DNA of 64,000 nt from VXLM01 sp965242665 (GTDB taxonomy: Bacteria > Chloroflexota > Dehalococcoidia > Lucifugimonadales > VXLM01). Within the stretch, counting starts at the first letter, position 1, and each line of letters starts with the position of its first letter. This document shows positions 25,357-34,200 of this stretch, in pieces. The position numbers and the translations under genes were made by a program. The notes beneath the pieces were generated by a model, which worked only from the letters and a program-made list of their open reading frames with translations, made no database searches and was not told the DNA's origin. Where the stretch lies: contig OZ251484.1 in NCBI GenBank assembly GCA_965242665.1, forward strand, positions 1,302,001 through 1,366,000, written 5' to 3'.

Positions 25357-25825
25357 TAGCGGAGATGTCGGCAAGATCGTAAGATCGTCTGATATCTCAG
25401 GACACCCATATCCGTCGTCGACCCGTGTGTCAGGGACGGCAACGGCGAGTTTCGTGTGCTAGGATACACATGTGCTGCTGATTTCCATCGCGCGCGCCGT
25501 CGTGCGGGCCTTATCGTCTGGGGAACCGATGGTAGCGGGAATGTCAAGACGTGGAGTCGCTGATTGCATTTGGAGGGATAATGTGAAAGAATGCCTGTAA
25601 CCAGCTCGACCCAGCGACCGGGCGACGCCGATGGCTGCGCCAGTCGTTGGGAGTTGAAGACCCGATGGACATTGCCTGGGCGGTTCGACGATGTACCTGC
25701 TAGACGATCAGGTGGGAGTTCCAAATGGCGAGGCCGGTAGGTGGGCAGATGTCGAGAGGTTCATACCTAGGTTGGAGTAGGATTCTCGACAATCTGGCTT
25801 GTAGTTCGGATACGGAGGGAGTAAG
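25357..25825 (+). pseudogene. Non-coding gap with a relic of a propeller repeat
   Basis: 469 bases without an intact gene. Around 25635-25715 the DNA still reads LGVEDPMDIAW and then, one frame over, MYLLDDQ. That is the same unit as the LGVKTPTDLAW...LYLIDD propeller blade of the upstream giant protein (near 23055-23130). It therefore looks like the remains of a second propeller-containing gene, broken by frameshifts and deletion. The rest shows nothing recognisable. Confidence 0.5.
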
Positions 25826-26854
25826 ATGATGGACGGAATGAGACGAGGGGTTCTCTTCATGCCAGTGGTTGCGTTGGCGTTTGCCTTGGTGGTTGGGTGC
25901 GCGCCGCCTGCTGCGTCGTCCGTGCAGTCTGTGGAGACTACTGTCTTGCAGTCTATGGAGGGGGCAGTTGCATCGTCGTCCTCGTCGTCGGTGAGTTCTG
26001 TGCTTCCGGAGTCTATGGAGGGGGATGTTGTTGAATCTTCCGCTGCGAGCCCCGCTCTCCCGCCTGCGTCCGGTTCTGAATCGGAGTCGGTTGAGTCGTC
26101 CTCGTCTGCAAGTCCTGCGTCCTCGCCTGTGGTTCAGTCTATTGCGCCGTCTTCTTCTGTGACTTTGGGGGTATCGGTATCGAATCAGGTTCCTGTCCCT
26201 TCGTCTGCGGGTGCGGCGTCGGCTGCAACGGTTGCTACGCATCGTGCGCAGATCGACTTTGGCGCGCCTGTGGGGGATGTGTACTTGCAGACGTTGTTGG
26301 ATCGCCATGAGGCGAAGATGGTAGTGGCGTACATGACGACTGCTGGGTTCTTTGGTGCGCATCGCGCTGCGACGTCCACTGCTCCTGGGTTGTTCATATC
26401 GAGTGCGCGAGCGGAGACGGTATCTGGGTTTACGAACGGCGCTGGGGGCGGGATGACGACGCGTGCGCGAGATTTCGTAGGGGGGCACAGTGCTGCGGAC
26501 GTGGCTGGGGATGCGGATGTGCGGAAGCGTGCGGAGTCGTTGTTGGACTTGCATCGACGGTTGGAGTCTGCGCGTTCGAGCGCGGCAGGGGGTTCTGCGT
26601 TGATTCATGCGGTGGAGGTGCATGGGAGTGAGTCGCAGTTGCGTTTGCTGGGCGCGGAGGATGGGGTAGTTGGGTTCGAGATAGCGGAGATAGGGAGCGA
26701 CGTGCATTGGACTCGTCCGCCGCTTGCGGGTGGTGCTACTGGGTCGTCGGGTGCTGGCGGCGCGTCTGGTGCGTCTGGCTCATCCGATGATGGGCAGGCG
26801 TTATACGATCGTCTTTTCACGCTGTCGCAGCGGGAGATAGAGGATGGGAAGTAA
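25826..26854 (+). CDS. Ser-rich lipoprotein of unknown function
   Basis: 342 aa, ATG 25826 (or 25829) behind GGAGGGAG. Residues 1-25 are a lipoprotein signal ending VVGC (lipid-modified Cys 25). A long Ser/Ala/Pro-rich linker (about 28-135) follows, then a folded domain beginning HRAQIDFGAPVGDVYLQTLLDRHEAK (quoted in parts) and helices to about 300, and a Gly/Ser tail with a final short helix. It is likely anchored on the outside of the membrane with the domain held away by the linker. The first 35 residues of the 2786-aa protein and this one differ, so I do not call them paralogs. Confidence 0.7.
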   Translation: MMDGMRRGVLFMPVVALAFALVVGCAPPAASSVQSVETTVLQSMEGAVASSSSSSVSSVLPESMEGDVVESSAASPALPPASGSESESVESSSSASPASSPVVQSIAPSSSVTLGVSVSNQVPVPSSAGAASAATVATHRAQIDFGAPVGDVYLQTLLDRHEAKMVVAYMTTAGFFGAHRAATSTAPGLFISSARAETVSGFTNGAGGGMTTRARDFVGGHSAADVAGDADVRKRAESLLDLHRRLESARSSAAGGSALIHAVEVHGSESQLRLLGAEDGVVGFEIAEIGSDVHWTRPPLAGGATGSSGAGGASGASGSSDDGQALYDRLFTLSQREIEDGK

Positions 26855-26916
26855 CCTGCTCGACATGGCAGATACCCTTGGATTAGTCACCAGTCTTGGT
26901 GGTATCACTCCCGGCC

Positions 26917-26977
26917 GCGTCTAGGTCAACTGCCCACGAGTAGCGCAGGTTTTGGTTGGAATTAGATCCTAAGTATG
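26917..26977 (+). repeat. 61-bp direct repeat, copy A
   Basis: Matches 45530-45590 at about 49 of 61 positions without gaps. The shared core is CGCAGGTTTTGGTTG plus ATTAGAT. Copy B sits at the element/chromosome boundary, copy A between the lipoprotein and the ubiquitin-like operon. Possible attachment-site remnants or a dispersed repeat. Confidence 0.7.
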
Positions 26978-26987
26978 AACGGGGCAG

Positions 26988-27308
26988 GTGGAGATGGCAC
27001 GGTTCTTATTGGAGCGCGGCGCGGCGCCTCCTCCGGATAGCGTGGAAGCAGTGCAGCTCAGAAATGACGCTACTTATGCTCTTAGAGCGGGCGTAGAGTG
27101 GTTGCGGGAAATGGTGAGTGCCGAGCACCCTCACGCTGCCCTTGCTCTCCAGTGGATAATGGAGATAGGAGAAGATGTCTACAACACCCCCTATAGGGAA
27201 CACCAATTCCACAATCGACACCGCCCTTGGCATCCGTTGAAGAGCCGCCCGTCGGACAAGCATGGGTCGATGGTCGCTGTGCTGCGAGAGTTCGGCGCGG
27301 TCGTCTGA
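26988..27308 (+). CDS. Small ankyrin-like protein or gene fragment
   Basis: About 106 aa from GTG 26988 (or ATG 26994). It opens MARFLLERGA, which resembles the second helix of an ankyrin repeat, and closes VAVLREFGAVV, like another repeat start. The frame cannot extend further upstream (stop at 26976). It begins right after the 61-bp repeat, and its ribosome site is weak, so it may be the tail of a longer ankyrin gene cut by a rearrangement. Confidence 0.4.
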   Translation: MEMARFLLERGAAPPPDSVEAVQLRNDATYALRAGVEWLREMVSAEHPHAALALQWIMEIGEDVYNTPYREHQFHNRHRPWHPLKSRPSDKHGSMVAVLREFGAVV

Positions 27309-27382
27309 GCATTCGCATCCCCAGAACGGCATGGGGTTCAACCCCGCGTTCCCGGCATGGCCGTCATGCGTACTCTCAGCAT

Positions 27383-28894
27383 TCACCCTAATCGGCGGTC
27401 AAACCACCGAGTTACCGTGCGGGTTCGGTCGTCGAGCCAGCGGAGGAAGCGAGTCTTGGCGTCCACCGAATTTGCGAATTGTCGTAGTCGTTCGGCTTGT
27501 TCGTGGCGGCAGGTGAGACCATCGACGCGCTGATCGCCTGCGCCTTCGGCTATCTCAGCGGAACAATGGGCGCTGGTAGTACAACCGAGACGCTCTAGGT
27601 AGTGAGTACTCAGTGTGTAACGAAGCGGCCCGGGGTCGCCTTGATTGGCGGGCGCCGCGCTGAAGCTGACGTACTGCGCAAGTAGGCTGGCGGAGACATT
27701 GATTGAGAGCGGAGCTACGTTCTGGTTGATCGATACATCGGCGCGACCAGCGCCTGCGATGTACTCGGGATTCTCCAGCAAGCCTTGCTGGTCGGGGGCG
27801 ACCTGGCCAAGGTCGAGTTGGCCGTTGCAACTCATGCACGGCCGCTGTGGTCTGATGACATGAGAGCGCCATACGGCATTTCGCATCGTTCCGTCGTCGA
27901 ACGTATCGATCCTGATGCCGCCATCAATGACCGGGATGAGGTCCGAGTATGCTAGGGCATTGAGGACGGCTCGGGGCCAGGGGCGATCGACGCAAGAGAA
28001 AATGAGGTCATGGTCAAGGGCAAGTTGCAGTCCTTCGGGTTCGCAGACAGACAGGTTAGAGACTTCGATTCCGGAACTATCAGCGGTAGCTGCTTGCGAT
28101 GCTTCTCTGTGGGCGACGTAGGTCTTTGGTCGCCTTAGCCGCGCGTCGCGGGGTGCGGCTCCAATGAGCCGATCCAGGTTGTGGGCTTGAACGACGTCGA
28201 AATCCATTACGGTTATGTGGCAGAGTCCCGACGCCGCTAAGCGGACTATGACATCAAGCCCGACACTTCCAGCGCCTACAACGAGGACTCGGCGGCGAAC
28301 GAGGTCGGCTTGGCATCGCTCGCCCCACGAACTCAAGGTGCGTGACTGTCTCTTCGTTGGTTGCGGTGGTGGGAAGAGTGCGTCGTTCCAGGAGACGGCG
28401 AGCCTATCGCCGATAACCCGAACGTTGATGGAGTGGCTGCAATCAACCTGCCTCCCGGTCCCAATGTCCCAATGACGTGCCGACCAAGTGCGGTTCCCGG
28501 TAGCGAGAGTCATTCCTACTAGAGGCAGCCCGGTAATTTCACGTACAAGGTTGGCGTAACTGGATTCGGCATCGCGGTCAGGTCCGCTCATGGACTGCCA
28601 CTCGGTGGCTCCAGGGTGACTGTGAAGTAGAACGAGGCCGCAGTCACTGTTTTGGGCTATTTCGGCGGCCCGAAGGATGTATTCGGCGGTAACAGTCACA
28701 TTTCCGTGGACACATCGATCTCCAGGATGAGGCGGTATTACCTTATTGATTAGCGCGCTGGTGCGAGTCAGGCCCGTTGAGGAGCGATAGGTCGCCAGAC
28801 AGAGGTCTTCTTGACCATCGGATCGGACCAACTGCTTCAAGAGCACCTCCTCGGTTCTGGCGGTCATGGCAACCGAGGAAGTCTTCTGTGTCAC
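27383..28894 (-). CDS. JAB-E1 fusion: deconjugating protease plus ThiF/E1-like adenylyltransferase
   Basis: 503 aa from GTG 28894. The N-terminal JAB/MPN domain (about 12-160) carries HSHP...SGPD (His 91, His 93, Ser 103, Asp 106), the zinc-protease motif of deubiquitinase-like enzymes. The C-terminal E1/ThiF domain (about 185-480) has VLVVGAGSVGLD (nucleotide loop, Gly 207/209/212), DFD (231-233), NLDRL, and CVDRPWPR (Asp 303 region). Paired cysteines at 353/356 (CMSC) and 438/444 may bind zinc or include the thioester Cys. It would activate the ubiquitin-like protein encoded two genes upstream and also trim or release it. The start overlaps the E2-like stop (GTGA), so translation is coupled. 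The fused order (JAB then E1) is notable. Confidence 0.85.
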   Translation of the reverse strand: MTQKTSSVAMTARTEEVLLKQLVRSDGQEDLCLATYRSSTGLTRTSALINKVIPPHPGDRCVHGNVTVTAEYILRAAEIAQNSDCGLVLLHSHPGATEWQSMSGPDRDAESSYANLVREITGLPLVGMTLATGNRTWSARHWDIGTGRQVDCSHSINVRVIGDRLAVSWNDALFPPPQPTKRQSRTLSSWGERCQADLVRRRVLVVGAGSVGLDVIVRLAASGLCHITVMDFDVVQAHNLDRLIGAAPRDARLRRPKTYVAHREASQAATADSSGIEVSNLSVCEPEGLQLALDHDLIFSCVDRPWPRAVLNALAYSDLIPVIDGGIRIDTFDDGTMRNAVWRSHVIRPQRPCMSCNGQLDLGQVAPDQQGLLENPEYIAGAGRADVSINQNVAPLSINVSASLLAQYVSFSAAPANQGDPGPLRYTLSTHYLERLGCTTSAHCSAEIAEGAGDQRVDGLTCRHEQAERLRQFANSVDAKTRFLRWLDDRTRTVTRWFDRRLG

Positions 28895-29244
28895 GCGATT
28901 GCCTCGCTAAGAATAGCACGAACATGGCTAGTCCAACAGATTCCCGGCGGGGCGTCGCCCCATCCGGTGATCTGACGGCTGTGCATCAGCCAGCCCGATT
29001 TCGGCGATGCTTGGCTGTTGGTTCTGGAGAAACTAATGCCAGCGGGGAAGTGAACCCAATGAGGAGGTGCTTGGGGCCACAAAGCGAGTTCATCAGCACT
29101 AACGCCGGTCTCAACTGTGGTTTCGGCGTGCGCACCGTCAATGGGTATGATTCGGTAGATGACGAGATCGGCCTCGACCGTGAGGTTGAAGCCGATCTGC
29201 GCCATATCGTCGATGAACCCTTGAACGCCCTGTTTCTGTCTCAT
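28891..29244 (-). CDS. Prokaryotic E2-like conjugation protein
   Basis: 117 aa from ATG 29244, overlapping the upstream stop (TAATG) and ending within the start of the E1 gene. It has the E2-like layout: N-terminal helix, three strands, the 'PPHWVHFPAGISF' turn (about 60-72), W-x-x-HSR (85-90), then a helix. The only cysteine of the protein, Cys 103 in PPGICWTSH, is the natural candidate for the thioester residue. This matches the prokaryotic E2 group that travels with Multi_ubiq and ThiF genes. It should pass the ubiquitin-like protein from E1 to a target. The family call rests on pattern and on the gene trio. Confidence 0.75.
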   Translation of the reverse strand: MRQKQGVQGFIDDMAQIGFNLTVEADLVIYRIIPIDGAHAETTVETGVSADELALWPQAPPHWVHFPAGISFSRTNSQASPKSGWLMHSRQITGWGDAPPGICWTSHVRAILSEAIA

Positions 29245-29504
29245 TAGGCGACATCCGCGCTCTGGCGGATTGACACGAATCGTGCGTCCTTTTCGATGTC
29301 GACGAGGTCGTCATCAGCAAAGCGCTGGGTCTGGGGTCGATCCTTGCCCCGGAGTTCGCCCAAATCGTAGATGTTGGGGTCCAGTCCCGCCAAGCGAAGA
29401 ATCTCAAAGGCTTTTTGACGGGTGTCTTTCGTAGTGAAGGGTTGGCCGTCGATGGTAAAGGGGACGGGACCACGAATCGGCTCAATGTTAATCGGGTCAG
29501 TCAT
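29244..29504 (-). CDS. Ubiquitin-like protein (Multi_ubiq family, single domain)
   Basis: 86 aa from ATG 29504 behind AAAGGAG; a longer frame to 29540 lacks a ribosome site. The beta-grasp pattern is clear: PFTIDGQPFTTKD (first hairpin), AFEILRLAGLDPNIYDLG (helix), then DDLVDIEKDARFVSI (last strands), which is the Multi_ubiq consensus. Here there is a single copy rather than a chain. It ends SIRQSADVA with no Gly-Gly, so if it is conjugated by its C-terminus either a different residue is used or it is trimmed by the JAB domain. First gene of the three-gene coupled operon. A short palindrome, TCCC/GGGA, lies at 29519-29532 just ahead of the ribosome site. Confidence 0.85.
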   Translation of the reverse strand: MTDPINIEPIRGPVPFTIDGQPFTTKDTRQKAFEILRLAGLDPNIYDLGELRGKDRPQTQRFADDDLVDIEKDARFVSIRQSADVA

Positions 29505-30210
29505 TGATTTCTCCTTTGTTCCCAAATGTGGGACTATCATCCCGTGTGGGTTCCGTTTGGTTCATTTGCACAAAGCATAGAGAAGGATAACTCCAAGCGA
29601 TACGTCCAATCCACTACGATCCGGGTGCAACTGAATCAACAGAATCATTATTGCATAGGGGCCGTATGATTGCAAGGAGGCAATTCCCGGAAGTTCCTGT
29701 TGATTTATTTCGTCTTTGAGTAGAGGAGGCGGTTCTGCCGACGGACGAAGACCTACTGTATCGACGCCGTGCGCGCGAATCGAGACTCGACGTATTGGTG
29801 TCTCCGCTGCGTCGATGCGGTCGAGAGGCGCATGGAGGAAGAGGAATGGACGTAGGAAGCACTGTTCATGCACGAGTTCATCATGCAAGCCCCCACCAAG
29901 CGGAGCACAGCCCCGTCCCTGTCCATCTTCTAGATGGGCATCCGACTCCGCCAAGCAGAGAGAAGCAGAAGTGGTCGAACTGTCTGCTTAGCTCAACGCA
30001 GACGCAGGATCCCGACCTCAACGCAGGGGGATGTCATCGCATATCCAGCGGTGGCCTCCCTCAGCTCGCCCCGTATGCGGGCTTTCTTGCGTTTCGGAAA
30101 CCCCTTCCCCTCCAAAGGAACGCAGTCACGTCAAGTCTACGGATGCAAGTTCGCGTTCGCGCGGCGGCCGAACTCACCCCGTCTCCCCTCTTCGACGTCC
30201 GACGACTGCA
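29505..30210. other. Decayed intergenic DNA with a zinc-ribbon gene fragment
   Basis: No intact gene supported. A fragment of a zinc-ribbon gene is annotated at 29760-29855. The rest (29880-30210) has scattered short frames with frameshift-like breaks and no ribosome sites, suggesting gene remains. A leader region for the ubiquitin-like operon occupies roughly 29505-29600. Confidence 0.45.
29760..29855 (+). pseudogene. C-terminal fragment of a paralog of the 67-aa zinc-ribbon gene
   Basis: 32 codons read IDAVRANRDSTYW, CLRC, VDAVERRMEEEEWT and stop. This is parallel to the C-terminal half of the intact gene at 30822-31025 (IDAVRAKPDSTYW, CIRC, VDAVERRIAEEEGR). The N-terminal half is missing or unrecognisable. 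A local duplication followed by decay. Confidence 0.65.
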
Positions 30211-30429
30211 CTAGGCGTGATAACCCCGAGTCTTGGACTGCCGACGCTCCACGCCCATCGCCCCTCGACGCGTCTTCGCCCTGCCGTCCACTGTCAACCT
30301 TCCCCCGGGACGCGCACGCCGATGCTCCCGTTCCCGCCGAGACGGGTCGTTGGTGATCCCGCGATGAGAAACTCTCCGACCAACTCGATAGGTGTAGTTG
30401 TATGTGTCTCGCCCTGATCGCTTCGCCAT
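30211..30429 (-). CDS. Small GIY-YIG-like protein
   Basis: 72 aa from ATG 30429 (GGAGG ten bases upstream; ATGs at 30435 and 30444 are also possible). The protein begins with an NYTYRVGRRVSHRGITNDP, then SRREREHRR pattern, the beta-hairpin and first helix of small GIY-YIG-type proteins found widely in bacteria. The C-terminal part (GGRLTVDG..., GAMGVERRQ) fits the rest of that small family. There is no full nuclease domain, so an enzymatic role is doubtful. Confidence 0.6.
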   Translation of the reverse strand: MAKRSGRDTYNYTYRVGRRVSHRGITNDPSRREREHRRARPGGRLTVDGRAKTRRGAMGVERRQSKTRGYHA

Positions 30430-30821
30430 AGACATATCCTCCATTCATCATCTGCTGAGAAGCAGAATACCACGAGGTAGCAGTTCCACGTCAAATCGAC
30501 GGACGCATGGAGCCGTATCGCCAATTACTCGATCCCAGCCATGACGGAGCATCCCGACTCGCCGCTCTTGCCAGACTGACAGGCAAGCGATACTCCATCG
30601 AATAGCGCGATGCCGAACCGACCAACCCAGGACGATGACCAAGCGAACGATTGGGCGGACACCTCGGATGATGCGGTGTCCCCCCACGCCAATGTATGAG
30701 ACACTCTTTGCGTTTTCCGAAACGCGAAAGGCCGAACCCGATGATGCACGAACCGCACGATTGCCGCAGCGCTCCTGCGAACGCGAATACGAACGAAGAC
30801 CAGAACACGAGGAGGAGAACG
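30430..30821. other. Gap with two small hairpins, no gene seen
   Basis: Contains GGACACC/GGTGTCC (30657-30681) and GCGTTT/AAACGC with a TCCG loop (30710-30725) ahead of the zinc-ribbon gene. These may be terminator or leader structures. No supported coding region. Confidence 0.4.
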
Positions 30822-31025
30822 ATGAAAGAGCATATCATGGAACCGGGCAACATCTATACGCTGTGCGGTCGACACCGCTCCGGCATCTACTGCCAGGTGC
30901 ACACATGGTGGGAGTTCGCTCGAGACCACATCGACGCCGTGCGCGCGAAGCCAGACTCGACGTACTGGTGCATCCGCTGCGTCGATGCAGTCGAGAGGCG
31001 CATAGCAGAAGAGGAGGGTAGGTAG
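30822..31025 (+). CDS. 67-aa zinc-ribbon protein
   Basis: ATG 30822 behind GAGGAGGAG. Cysteines in YTLCGRHRSGIYCQVH (about 15-24) and WCIRC (about 50-53) give a two-knuckle zinc site; the tail is a charged helix (VDAVERRIAEEEG). A decayed partial copy lies 1 kb upstream (29760-29855) and conserves the protein sequence rather than just the DNA. Function unknown. Confidence 0.6.
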   Translation: MKEHIMEPGNIYTLCGRHRSGIYCQVHTWWEFARDHIDAVRAKPDSTYWCIRCVDAVERRIAEEEGR

Positions 31026-31194
31026 ACGGTCCGACCGCATCGACTGGATGAATCCCGCCAGGCCCCTTCTCTAATCTTGGCGAGGAGTTCTCCCGTCAGC
31101 GCGGCGCTCGATGGAAGCAACCCAAACGAACGCCTCTAGGATGGTACGACTTGGGGCGGCCTACGCTGATAACGGAACCCCAGGAAAGATGGGG

Positions 31195-31223
31195 TTGACT
31201 TTCGCGCGAGGGGGTGATAATAC
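31195..31223 (+). promoter_or_regulatory. Sigma-70-like promoter TTGACT-17-TAATAC
   Basis: TTGACT at 31195-31200, 17-base spacer ending in a G run, TAATAC at 31218-31223 inside TGATAATAC, 50 bases before the ATG at 31274. It shares its layout (TTGAC, GAGGGGG spacer end, TAcTAC after -10) with the promoter at 17539. Confidence 0.65.
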
Positions 31224-31273
31224 TACCTACCGTGAACGAGTGACCGCTTCTCGTCCTCTACCAGGGAGATTCG

Positions 31274-34200
31274 ATGCGCAGGAAAGACATTCACCGCATA
31301 GTGCTCGTCTGGGGCGCAGCCTTCTTCTGCGTGTTCATCGTCGTCAACGCAGTCATCGCGCAGTCTCCCCCAGACGGCGGCGGGCCGTCAGGCGCCGCAG
31401 AGGAAGAAGAGGGCCCGACAGGGCAGGAGGATCCTACAAGACCTTGGAGGATCTTCGAGGATTGCATAGAAGCCGGCGAGCCCTACTGGTACTGCGATAG
31501 GTTGCCAAGAAGGACCCCCACACCAACTCCCACGCCTACTGCTAATGCCACTGCTACGGCCGCCGCCGTCGCTACCGCTAACGCCTCTGCTACGGCCGCC
31601 GCCGTCGCTACCGCTAACGCCACTGCTACGGCCGCCGCCGTCGCTACCGCTAACGCCTCTGCTACGGCCGCCGCCGTCGCTACCGCTAACGCCTCTGCTA
31701 CGGCCGCCGCCGTCGCTACCGCTAATGCCGCTGCCACGGCCGCCGCCGTCGCTACCGCTAATGCCGCTGCCACGGCCGCCGCCTCTGCTACGGCCGCCGC
31801 CGTCGCTACCGCTAATGCCGCTGCCACGGCCGCCGCCTCTGCTACGGCCGCCGCCGTCGCTACCGCTAACGCCTCTGCTACGGCCGCCGCCGTCGCTACC
31901 GCTAATGCCGCTGCCACGGCCGTCGCTGCTACGACCCTCCCCTCGCCGACCGGACTCAGAGTCGAAAAATCTACTCAGAACAGCGTGAGCCTCCGTTGGA
32001 ACGCCGTATCCAACGCGTCCAAGTACAAGCTGGAGCGCAGCAACAACGGATCGACTTGGAATTCGGTTGATAATAGAGAGATAACTCATCCCACCACCTC
32101 GAAAAAGGCAACAGGGCTCGACAGATGCACGACGTACTACTTCCGAGTAAGGACTGCCGGAGACGGGTCGACGTATTCGACTAACTTCGGCAGCCCATCG
32201 TCGAGCGTGTCGGGCACGACGACTGGATGCCCGACCCCCATCCCCACCCCGACGAACGTTCCCCCCGAGTTCAGGGCAACATCCTACAGTTTCTCAGTGG
32301 CAGAGAACTTAGGAAGTGGCACTGCAGTCGGTACCGTCTCAGCGACCGACCAGAATGCCAGAGACAAGCTGAAGTATTCGCTCCGTGGTCGAGTATCTGT
32401 CAAGGACGCCTTTGACATTGACGTGAACAGCGGACAGTTGAAGACGAAAGAGGCTCTCAACTATGAAACCCAGAGCTCGTACTCCTTCCGGGCCGCAGTG
32501 AGCGACGGCAATGGAGGAACCGATACTGTCCCAGTCACTGTAACTGTAACGGATGTGAACGAACCGCCTATAGTCCGTAACGCTATCCCTGCCCAGACTC
32601 TGACCGTGGGAGGAAGCGCGCTGACGATCAATCTGTCGGACAAGTTCCACGATCCCGACGCCGGCGATACCCTGACGTACACCGTCAGCACGTCTCCTCA
32701 AGGTGTTGTGACGGCGACGTTGTCAGGTAGCAATCGCAGCACTCTTACGATCAGACCTTCCGCCGTCAGGCCTCCCACCGTGGGATCGACGGAGGTAACA
32801 GTGACTGCATATGACAGTGACAGACAGTCGGCCAATCGGAACCGTCTGAGCACTGAACAAAAGTTCACGGCAACTGTAGTATCGCACACATCGACAGTTG
32901 CATTCGAGAATTCGTCTTACACGGTCGGAGAAGGTGAGAGCGTGGATATCAAGGTTACTTTGACATCCACATCCGCCTCCGCAACAGGATCCACACTAAC
33001 CATCCCAATCACTGTGACAGATGGAACAGCTACCAAGGCCGACGGTGATTACACCGTCAATGGGCTGACCAATGGGAGCCTGTCGTTCACAGCCGGGCAA
33101 ACGGAGAAGACATTCGCAGTCACAGCCACGCAAGACGCCGACACGAGCGAAGAAAATATGACCTTGGGAATCGGCGCGAGCCTGCCGGGAGGCGTGCTCG
33201 CAGATTCGACGAAGAACGTTGCGACAGTAACCATCCAGCCCAAACTCTCTCCGCCAACCGACCTTGACGTGATTCCACTCCCTTCGACGCGAAATGGACA
33301 GAACCTCCAACGGAAGGCCAAACTCACGTGGACTACCGTCACCGACGCAACCGAATACGTCGTGCAAGGCAAAGCGCCCTCCGGATCGTGGTTCGTGGTC
33401 AAGAGGGGTGTGCTATCGCCCGAACACGAGATCGTCCTTGACGATATTTTGGTAGCAAATCTGCACTACGACTACCGGGTAATCGCTACTAGCAGCGGCT
33501 TCTCGGACAGCGAACCGAGCGACACGGTCAGGATCGTCGACTCTCCGATACTCTCCATCAACGGAGACAGCAGTAGCCCGGTCCTCGTTCAGGGAAAAGC
33601 CGTCGTCAAGTGGACACCTGCGTCTGATGTTGATTCTAGTGGTTACACTCTTCGATTTAGAGAACTCGTGGAAGACCAGAGTGGAGTCTCTCATACAGAT
33701 CCCAACTGGGAGATAGATGGTACGTCACTTCCATCGTTCGATAGGGATCCTCAAACACATCCAACATTTCATAGGAAAATCGTCAGCGGCATCCAGGGAG
33801 TTGCACCTCACCACGTCTACGGGCTCAATCTCGATTCGATCTACGCCGTGCAGCTCAACTACACGACGACGGGTGGCATACACGTCTTCTCCGGCCGCGA
33901 CGCCTACGTTCTGCCCACCCGCGCCGTCCCATCTATGGGTACCCGCGCAGCCAGTATCTATGTCGATCATCGCGGCGCGACCAAGCCATTCAGGTATCGC
34001 ATCTGTCTCGAAACGTTCCCCAACGAGCAGTTCTCTCCGACCGACACGCGGAACAAGCGAGAAGCATGGGAGCAGATCATTCAGCACGCCTTCGAGCAAT
34101 GGGAGATTGCGACCGACGGATTGATAGAGATGACTTACGTTACCCCTGCCCCTCCAGACACCGGATGCGCAGATTACTCCTCTATCGTTCAGGCGGTTGC

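Noticed and set aside
27006..27386. Minus-strand frame opposite the ankyrin-like gene
   Set aside because: Composition and lack of a ribosome site suggest a shadow; the plus frame has ankyrin-like ends.
31483..31930. Antisense Ala/Val repeat frames at 31.5-31.9 kb
   Set aside because: These come from the 36-bp repeat read on the other strand or frame; only the plus frame continues into real domains.
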